Below are positions 58,275 through 64,000 of a stretch of DNA of 64,000 bases, one piece after another. The stretch is from an uncultured Candidatus Binatia bacterium. Its GTDB lineage: Bacteria > Desulfobacterota > Binatia > Bin18. The stretch is taken from positions 2,723,338 to 2,787,337 of the forward strand of contig OY282457.1 of NCBI GenBank assembly GCA_958296235.1. Reading direction: 5' to 3'. The first letter of the stretch is position 1, and every line of letters starts with the position of its first letter. Under the pieces are notes generated by a model that saw only the letters and a program-made list of their open reading frames with translations, was not told the DNA's origin and ran no database searches. A program made the translations under genes and the position numbers.

Positions 58275-61200
58275 TTAATCCCCGAAGGCTTCCTCTTTTT
58301 TTATTGGGGCCGGGACCGGAGGCGATTTCTGAACCGGCTTACGGCGAAAAAGCCGGCGCGGCAGGTTTCTCAGGGCCGGCATCGTGCGGCCCAACCATGC
58401 CTCAACATCATCGAACAGCGAATAGGCGACAGGGGTCACCAGTAAAGTAATCAATAAGCATAAACTCTGGCCGCCAATCACAACGACGGCAATGCCCCGA
58501 TGACTTTCCGCGGCTGGGCCCTGGCCGACCAGAATCGGGACCATGCCGGCCACGAGGGCTAAGGTTGTCATCAGAATCGGTCGCAGGCGTTCCTTGTTGG
58601 CCCGCAGAATGGCCTCATCGCGCGGCAGCCCTGCGGCCCGCAAATTGATCGTATGGTCAATTTGCAGGATCGAGTTTTTCTTCACGATCCCGAATAATAA
58701 CAGCATGCCCAGAATCGCGAACAACGCCAAATGCTGGCCGGCGATATACAGCGCCAGCAAGGCAAAGGGCACGGCCAGGGGCAGGGACAGCATGATCGTA
58801 ATAGGGTGCAGAAAACTCTCAAACTGCGCCGCCAGGACCATATACATGCCAATAATGGACAACAGAAAAGCGATCTGAAAGCTTTCCATCATCTCTTCAA
58901 ACATCTTGCCCATGCCGGTCACCCCGGTGGTATAGCCCAGCGGCAGGCCCATTTCCTCGACCTCGCCATCAATGTCGGCAATCGCGTCGCCGAGCGCTTT
59001 GTCTTGAGCCAGATTGCCGGTAATCGTAATCTGGCGCTGCCGGTCCTGGCGGTCAATTTGCACCGGACCGGTACCGGGAACCAGATTGACCACATTATTG
59101 AGTATGACCTGCCCAACAGACGCTGACGGGACCGCGACCTGTTGAATCACCTCGGGCCGATTCCGACTCTCAGGCGTCAGGCGAAGACGGACATCGTAGA
59201 GCTCATCGCCTTCGCGATAGGTCGTAATTTTCTCACCCGCGACCATAATGCGCAGGGTTGAGGCAATGTCCGCGGCCTCAATGCCGAGGTCTGAGGCTTT
59301 GCGGCGGTTGAGATGGACTTGGAGTTCGGGATTCCCACCCTCGAAGGTCGAGTCCACATCTCGCAGACCCGGCATGTTCTGGGCGCGGACTTTCAAGTCT
59401 TCGGAATACTGTTGGAGCGTCTCAAGGTCCGGGCCCCGCAAGTTGTACGAGACATCCACATTCTGGATACCCCCACCACTGACCGGTAAAATCTGGTCTA
59501 CGCTGATCCTGAGATTGGGGAATCCCTGAACCTTCTCACGGGCCAGATCCATGACCTGACTCTGGTGGAGGGTTCGCTCGGAGTAATGCGTGAGGGTGAC
59601 GACAATTTTTGATTTTGTCACAGACTCACCCACGGTTGAGCCAATCTCGGTCAGCAGATGGTTCACACCCGGAAGGGGATGGATTTCTTCCTCAATCTGA
59701 CGTGTCACGGCGTCAGTTTGGGCCAACGAATAACCGGGCGGTGTCTTGATATTGATTTCAAACTCCCCCCGGTCGTCGCTGGCCATCAGGCTGGGGCGGA
59801 CAAGACCGGCAATAAAAGGGGTGGAAACAAACACGCCCAGCGTGAGGCACACAATCGCCCAGCGGTGGCGCATCGACCACTTCAGCATAGCGGTATAGGA
59901 ACGATCAATGAGCCCGTAGAAACGTGAATCGCGTGAAGAATGGGCGTGCCCGTCGAGATGTTTGGGCAGAAAGCGCGAGCACAGCATGGGCGTGAGGGTA
60001 AAAGCGACCAGCAGGGAGACCATGATCGAGAACGCCATGGTAAACCCGAAGCTGCTCAGCCACATACCGATGATCCCCTTGAGAAAGCCGACCGGAATGA
60101 AGATGACAACCAGCGACAGGGTGGTGGCGCTGACGGCCAGGCCCACCTCGGCGGTGGCGGCGCGCGCGGCTTCAAAGGCGTTCATGCCCTTTTCTTCGAT
60201 GTAGCGATAAATGTTTTCCAGCACGACAATTGCGTCGTCAATGACAATGCCGACGGCCAAGGTGAGTCCCAGCAGGGTGACACGATTGAGGGAATAGCCG
60301 GCCGCGGCCAGGAGGGTATAGGTCGAAATGATGGACACCGGAATCGCGACCGCGGCAATCAGCGTCGAACGCAGATTGCCGAGAAAGAAATACACGATGA
60401 TACTGGCAAACAGGGAGCCCAGGATGAGATGTTGCTCGACCTCGTGCACGGAAGCTTTGACAAATTCTGACTGGTCGCGGGTGACGAGCGCTTCGACACC
60501 CGGCGGGAGGAGCTGCCGAACATCAACCAGACGCTCCTGAACCGCCTCAACCGCGGCAACCGTGTTCGACCCGGACTGTTTGCGAATAATAAGCGATACG
60601 GCGTTCTTGCCGTCGTACCGGGACAATGAGCGTGGCTCTTCAACACCGTCCTCGACGCGGCCAATATCGGCCAGGGTAATGGGCACGCCGTCATTGGTGG
60701 CGACCACAATATCTTCGAACTCACGGACCGACTTGACCCGTCCGAGCGTCCGCAGGACGGTCTCTCCGCTCTCTTGGGTGATGCGTCCGCCCGGAAATTC
60801 GACATTCTGCTTGGCGAGGGACTGCGCCACAGTTCGGATGGCCAGTCCGTAGGCCTTGAGTCGCTCGGGGTCAACCAGGATATGAATTTCCCGTTTCCGC
60901 CCGCCCAAGACGTCAATGGCACCGACCCCGGTCACGGACTCCAGCGGTTCTTTGACCTGATTCTCTGCGATTTCGGTCAGTTCTTTCAGACCGCGAAAGC
61001 CTGAGACGGTAACGGTGGCAATAGGCGTGGCATCAATGTCGAACTTCTCGACAATCGGCGGGTCCGCATCTTCGGGCAGGTCGGCCAGGACCGTGCCTAC
61101 CTTGTCGCGGACTTCTTGAGCGGCAATGCCAAGGTCTTTCTCCAGGACGAACTGCACAATAACTTGGGATAACCCCTCACGGGTGACTGACCGGAGTTCA

Positions 61201-61433
61201 TCAATCCCGCTGACCGTGTTGATGGCTTCCTCAATGACTTTGGTCACCTGGGCTTCAATCTCCTCCGGGCCGGCGCCGGGCAGGGTGGTTGTCACCGTCA
61301 CCACCGGCATTTCGACCTTGGGCATCAACTCCAAGGTGAGGCTGTTGTATGAAAACCAGCCAGCCACCACGAGCACCCCAACAAGCATGGTAGCAAAGAC
61401 GGGTCGGCGAACACAGATATCGGCAAGAATCAT
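58275..61433 (-). CDS. RND efflux pump inner-membrane permease (HAE1 type)
   Basis: A 1052-residue proton-driven exporter of the AcrB family. It has 12 membrane segments in two halves with large periplasmic loops. The start VRRPVFATMLVGVLVVAGWF, the TM4 aspartate pair in VGIVIDDAIVVLENI near 395-405, GFLKGIIGMWLSSFGFTMAF, and the TM10 lysine in LFGIVKKNSILQIDHT near 925 mark proton-coupled drug/hydrophobe efflux and not metal efflux. It is the third gene of tetR-adaptor-permease, 16 bp after the adaptor. No outer-membrane TolC homologue is in the window, so it must use one encoded elsewhere. Confidence 0.96.
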   Translation of the reverse strand: MILADICVRRPVFATMLVGVLVVAGWFSYNSLTLELMPKVEMPVVTVTTTLPGAGPEEIEAQVTKVIEEAINTVSGIDELRSVTREGLSQVIVQFVLEKDLGIAAQEVRDKVGTVLADLPEDADPPIVEKFDIDATPIATVTVSGFRGLKELTEIAENQVKEPLESVTGVGAIDVLGGRKREIHILVDPERLKAYGLAIRTVAQSLAKQNVEFPGGRITQESGETVLRTLGRVKSVREFEDIVVATNDGVPITLADIGRVEDGVEEPRSLSRYDGKNAVSLIIRKQSGSNTVAAVEAVQERLVDVRQLLPPGVEALVTRDQSEFVKASVHEVEQHLILGSLFASIIVYFFLGNLRSTLIAAVAIPVSIISTYTLLAAAGYSLNRVTLLGLTLAVGIVIDDAIVVLENIYRYIEEKGMNAFEAARAATAEVGLAVSATTLSLVVIFIPVGFLKGIIGMWLSSFGFTMAFSIMVSLLVAFTLTPMLCSRFLPKHLDGHAHSSRDSRFYGLIDRSYTAMLKWSMRHRWAIVCLTLGVFVSTPFIAGLVRPSLMASDDRGEFEINIKTPPGYSLAQTDAVTRQIEEEIHPLPGVNHLLTEIGSTVGESVTKSKIVVTLTHYSERTLHQSQVMDLAREKVQGFPNLRISVDQILPVSGGGIQNVDVSYNLRGPDLETLQQYSEDLKVRAQNMPGLRDVDSTFEGGNPELQVHLNRRKASDLGIEAADIASTLRIMVAGEKITTYREGDELYDVRLRLTPESRNRPEVIQQVAVPSASVGQVILNNVVNLVPGTGPVQIDRQDRQRQITITGNLAQDKALGDAIADIDGEVEEMGLPLGYTTGVTGMGKMFEEMMESFQIAFLLSIIGMYMVLAAQFESFLHPITIMLSLPLAVPFALLALYIAGQHLALFAILGMLLLFGIVKKNSILQIDHTINLRAAGLPRDEAILRANKERLRPILMTTLALVAGMVPILVGQGPAAESHRGIAVVVIGGQSLCLLITLLVTPVAYSLFDDVEAWLGRTMPALRNLPRRLFRRKPVQKSPPVPAPIKKEEAFGD

Positions 61434-61449
61434 ACGCTCTCCGCAGGAC

Positions 61450-62625
61450 TTACTGGGCTTGAGATAAGGAGTCTATTGAGTCGGTTGAGTCCTCTGAGTC
61501 CTTGAGACCCACGGACCCAAGGACCTCTTGAGCTTGCACGGTCATGCCATCAGCCAGACGGTTGAGGGCGCTGACGGCGACTGTTTCTCCTTCAGAAAGC
61601 CCTGTGGCAATTTCTATCCAGTCTCCGTCCTCCATGCCTGAGGTGACCTCACGCGAGGTGACGACGTTATCCTCGACGATAAAGATGCGCTCAACGCCAG
61701 CAAAGCGCGCCAGGCCGGTGCGCGGAATAAAGAGCGCGTCTTCTTCTCCGAGGACGCCAGTAATATGCGCAAAATAGCCTGGTCGGAGTTTGCCATCTGG
61801 ATTGGGAATCTCGGCTTCAATCCTGAGTGAACGTGTCCTGTGGTCGACACGGGCGGCCATACGGGTCAGGATCCCTTCAAACACCTGCCCAGGGAGCGCT
61901 TCGACTTCAACCCGAAGCGGCATCCCAATCATGGAGGCCGCGGCAAACCGTTCTGGAACCGGGGCACGCAGCTTGAGCGGATTGACCACGACCAACTCCA
62001 GCAGTTGTGAGGCGTCCTGCTTGTATTCGCCGGGATTCACAAAACGTTCCTGGACAAAGCCGTTGACCGGCGACACGATGCGGGTATCCCGCAGGCGTTT
62101 CCGGGCGAGAGCCAGGATCTTTTCTGCGGTGCGGACGCGCGCCTCCGTCACTTTATAGTCGGCCTCATTGGTATCCAGCCGTTGCTCAGGAATCAGGTTT
62201 TCCGCGGCCAACTCCTTGGCGCGGGTATATTCAGCCTGGGCGCGGATGAAGTTGGCCTCTGCTTGTTTGAGCGCGCTTTCCTGTACTTCGACCTCCAGGG
62301 CGAGTTCTTCCCGCTCCATCTCAGCCAGGAGTTGGCCTTTTTTCACTTTGTCACCAAAGTCAACGTGCACCCGCTCAACATATCCTTCCCTTTTATTCGA
62401 CAGAATGACACTCTCTTTCGCGAACAACGCGCCCTGTCCCTGGCCGGTCCGTTGTACAGTCCTCACGACTGGCTGTGCCACCTGAACGGTGAGGGGCGGG
62501 GGTGGGGCAACAGCGGCTTGGCCCTGCGTTTTGGCCGCTTCCGAACTGGACGATTGACAACTCGGAAAGGCCAGCAGGACCAACACCATAGACGCTTGGC
62601 CAAGAAGGAATACGACGTGCTTCAC
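61450..62625 (-). CDS. RND efflux periplasmic adaptor (membrane fusion protein)
   Basis: A 391-residue adaptor linking the permease to an outer-membrane channel. The N-terminus MVLVLLAFPSCQSSSSEAAK suggests a lipoprotein signal with Cys at about 23, though the residues before Cys are not ideal. A lipoyl half (KREGYVERVHVDFGDKVKKGQ) is followed by an alpha-hairpin (about 105-175, QAEANFIRAQAEYTRAKELA), the other lipoyl half (DTRIVSPVNGFVQERFVNPGEY) and beta-barrel domains. The start overlaps the tetR stop by 4 bp (ATGA), so tetR and the adaptor are coupled. Confidence 0.94.
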   Translation of the reverse strand: MKHVVFLLGQASMVLVLLAFPSCQSSSSEAAKTQGQAAVAPPPPLTVQVAQPVVRTVQRTGQGQGALFAKESVILSNKREGYVERVHVDFGDKVKKGQLLAEMEREELALEVEVQESALKQAEANFIRAQAEYTRAKELAAENLIPEQRLDTNEADYKVTEARVRTAEKILALARKRLRDTRIVSPVNGFVQERFVNPGEYKQDASQLLELVVVNPLKLRAPVPERFAAASMIGMPLRVEVEALPGQVFEGILTRMAARVDHRTRSLRIEAEIPNPDGKLRPGYFAHITGVLGEEDALFIPRTGLARFAGVERIFIVEDNVVTSREVTSGMEDGDWIEIATGLSEGETVAVSALNRLADGMTVQAQEVLGSVGLKDSEDSTDSIDSLSQAQ

Positions 62626-63272
62626 GATACCGGCTCCTTATGGTTCTGATGCTGATTCAAAACTCCGTTGAAAAACAAATCGAGCAAAATACTGGCGTCT
62701 TCGGTGACTGGTCGCGCCGTCAGCCCCAACGCTCGTTGCTGAAAGCAGCCACGAATCGCCTCGTTGAGGGCAAAGGCTGAGGCTTCGACATTATGGGCCC
62801 GAAAGATGCCCACGCGAACACCGTCCTGGATGATTTCTTCCATAAAACGGATATGGGCCAGATACAGATCGAGCATATGCGCCGCTTCTGGATGATTGGG
62901 TGAAGCGGCCAGAAAGTTTCGTTCCAGCAGCAGGGTCTTGAAAAAATCACGATGTGTATCGCTCAGTTCAAGGCTGACCTCAATCAGACGTTGGAGCTTT
63001 TCAATCGGCGTCAGCGCCTCAGCGACTTGCTCGCGCACTTGACTGGTAAAACTCTGTATTCCTTGCTCCACCGCCGCGGTGAAGAGCTCATCTTTGTTCT
63101 GGAAATACAGATAGACGGTCCCTTTGGCGATCTCCGCTTCCTCAGCAACGCGCTCAACCGTGGCCCCCTGAAACCCGTTGCGCGCCACCACCCGGCACGT
63201 GGCATCCAGGATTTCGCGGATACGGAACTCGCGAAGTACGTCTTCTTTTCTTGTGGCTGAACTTTTAGTCAT
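62622..63272 (-). CDS. TetR-family regulator of the efflux operon
   Basis: A 216-residue repressor, assuming ATG 63272. The HTH is VVARNGFQGATVERVAEEAEIAKGTVYLYFQNKDELF in standard order (core ATVERVAEEAEIAKGTVYLY near 32-51), and the C-terminal ligand domain is divergent. It is the first gene of the efflux operon, not divergently placed as for acrR, so it would repress its own transcript. A palindrome abuts its start codon. An upstream ATG (63308) is in frame but would lie across the operator. Confidence 0.93.
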   Translation of the reverse strand: MTKSSATRKEDVLREFRIREILDATCRVVARNGFQGATVERVAEEAEIAKGTVYLYFQNKDELFTAAVEQGIQSFTSQVREQVAEALTPIEKLQRLIEVSLELSDTHRDFFKTLLLERNFLAASPNHPEAAHMLDLYLAHIRFMEEIIQDGVRVGIFRAHNVEASAFALNEAIRGCFQQRALGLTARPVTEDASILLDLFFNGVLNQHQNHKEPVS

Positions 63273-63292
63273 ATGACTGACTATACAGTCAT
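63268..63292. promoter_or_regulatory. Probable TetR operator
   Basis: ATGACTG (63273-63279) and CAGTCAT (63286-63292) are a perfect inverted repeat around ACTATA, and the abutting GTCATATGAC (63268-63277) adds a third half-site over the start codon. Position at the head of the operon fits autorepression. Confidence 0.55.
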
Positions 63293-63349
63293 TATGGATG
63301 TCGTGCAAGGGAGAAGAGTATTCGTCGAAAGAGGGTTTCAGTCGGAATT

Positions 63350-63778
63350 TTAATTCACGCCCGACTGTTCCCAGGGATTGGTGACGCCGACCTCCAAGCC
63401 ATCGAAGTCAGCCACGTTCCGCGTCGCAACAGCGAGGTTATGGGCCACCGCCGTCCCTGCTATCAGCGCGTCTGCTAGTTCCAACACACGGCCATCCCGG
63501 TGCGCGCGTGCCTGGAGCGTGGCCGCCCACACGGCTTCTGGGGTCTCGACAGGCAATACATGCTGGTCAAAGTCCTCCATGAGTTTGGACAACCAGTCTT
63601 TCAGTCCGTCTCGACGGCGGCCTTCCGGGAGAAGTCGTACACCCAATTCAAGCTCTTCGACGACTATGGCCGATAGCCAAAGATCATCCTGAGCGGATAG
63701 AAAATTGACAACGGCCGGGTGCGGACGCCGCTTTACCAACTCCGAAACCACATTTGTGTCCAAAAGATAGCCGCTCAT
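63350..63778 (-). CDS. PIN-domain toxin, VapC/FitB type
   Basis: A 142-residue PIN ribonuclease. Acidic active-site residues fit YLLDTNVVSEL near 7, VVEELELGV near 42, LELADALIAGTA near 100 and TRNVADFDG near 118. The end GLEVGVTNPW resembles FitB-group toxins. It starts in the ATGA overlap with the antitoxin's stop, the usual order and coupling. Expected to cut tRNA or rRNA when free of antitoxin. Confidence 0.92.
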   Translation of the reverse strand: MSGYLLDTNVVSELVKRRPHPAVVNFLSAQDDLWLSAIVVEELELGVRLLPEGRRRDGLKDWLSKLMEDFDQHVLPVETPEAVWAATLQARAHRDGRVLELADALIAGTAVAHNLAVATRNVADFDGLEVGVTNPWEQSGVN

Positions 63779-64000
63779 TTGTCTGACTCGTTGATGAATG
63801 GGATTTCGCGGCCGCTTGCACTACGACTTGGGATTTCAAGCTCAATCCCTCGTGGAGTGTTCTCAACTAACCACTGGCCAAGGGGTTTGCGAGATGAGGT
63901 TTTTGCGTACCACGTGTCGGCGGGCACGACAACGAATGGCCGCCTGGTACCTATAATCTGCGGTCCTTCCGCTTCAGCAAGACGGAGAATTTCCGACAGT
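63775..64000 (-). CDS. Phd/YefM-family antitoxin (5' end beyond window)
   Basis: The frame runs in from the right edge and ends at TGA 63777-63775, overlapping the PIN toxin start. The 74 visible residues include LSEILRLAEAEGPQIIGTRR and FVVVPADTWYA, the strand-helix pattern of the Phd/YefM DNA-binding fold, and a C-terminal tail rich in Arg, Ser and Glu that should bind the toxin. The N-terminus is outside the window. Confidence 0.8.
   Translation of the reverse strand, partial: LSEILRLAEAEGPQIIGTRRPFVVVPADTWYAKTSSRKPLGQWLVENTPRGIELEIPSRSASGREIPFINESDK

Overview
This 64 kb window reads as one continuous, GC-rich bacterial chromosome segment from an uncultured, Deltaproteobacteria-like lineage. 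Two housekeeping blocks have the gene order usual in that group: rplU-rpmA-obgE-proB-proA-nadD-rsfS (12.5-17.8 kb) and M50 protease-trpS-scpA-scpB-rluB-tRNA-fMet (23.4-27.5 kb). Around them sit several F420-type luciferase-like oxidoreductases, crotonases, a single-chain acyl-CoA carboxylase and a copper membrane monooxygenase (CuMMO) operon. That mix recalls genomes such as Binatota or Tectomicrobia. The assignment is an inference from gene content only.

Layout. 0-6.8 kb: the C-terminal part of a ParA-like ATPase, a fused acyl-CoA carboxylase, a crotonase and two alpha/beta hydrolases. 6.8-12.5 kb: MoxR ATPase, a Gln-rich membrane protein, mltG, an M23 peptidase and a hotdog thioesterase. 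12.5-17.8 kb: the ribosomal protein/Obg/proline/NAD block. 17.8-19.5 kb: a small AT-richer patch with an orphan restriction-type nuclease. 19.5-23.4 kb: fabH-fabF and a phosphonoacetate hydrolase. 23.4-27.5 kb: the second housekeeping block. 27.5-36.9 kb: an NCS2 permease fused to an ATPase-like tail, an amidase, a HEPN-like protein, a two-subunit N,N-dimethylformamidase, a BrnTA toxin-antitoxin pair and tag. 36.9-49 kb: four LLM oxidoreductases, MFS, crotonase, FprA-like ferredoxin reductase and quinone reductases, with a broken XRE regulator between them. 49-53 kb: an orphan VapB, a secreted nuclease and the pmoC-pmoA-pmoB operon. 53-58 kb: an aspartoacylase-like hydrolase coupled to a glutamate-cysteine-ligase/CBS fusion, an NFACT-R protein and a coiled-coil membrane protein. 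58-64 kb: a tetR-adaptor-RND efflux operon and, at the right edge, a Phd/PIN toxin-antitoxin pair.

How the genes fit together. The most notable system is the CuMMO operon, whose PmoB and PmoC keep every copper ligand I could check. Near it are genes for other small C1, N or P substrates: dimethylformamidase (formate plus dimethylamine), an amidase and phosphonoacetate hydrolase. F420- or NAD(P)H-linked oxidoreductases surround them. This suggests an oligotroph using methylated or short-chain compounds, but no methanol dehydrogenase or amine dehydrogenase lies in the window, so the pathway is not closed here.

The intergenic DNA is rich in dispersed palindromes. One family has 15-16 bp perfect arms (6.05, 7.9 and 25.2 kb). 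Another consists of GTAG-headed REP-like hairpins, two of which supply the TAG stop codon of the neighbouring gene. I found no CRISPR array, rRNA, prophage or transposase gene. The spacer 21805-22092, between the divergent fabF and phosphonoacetate hydrolase genes, shows nothing recognisable; no acpP is encoded there.
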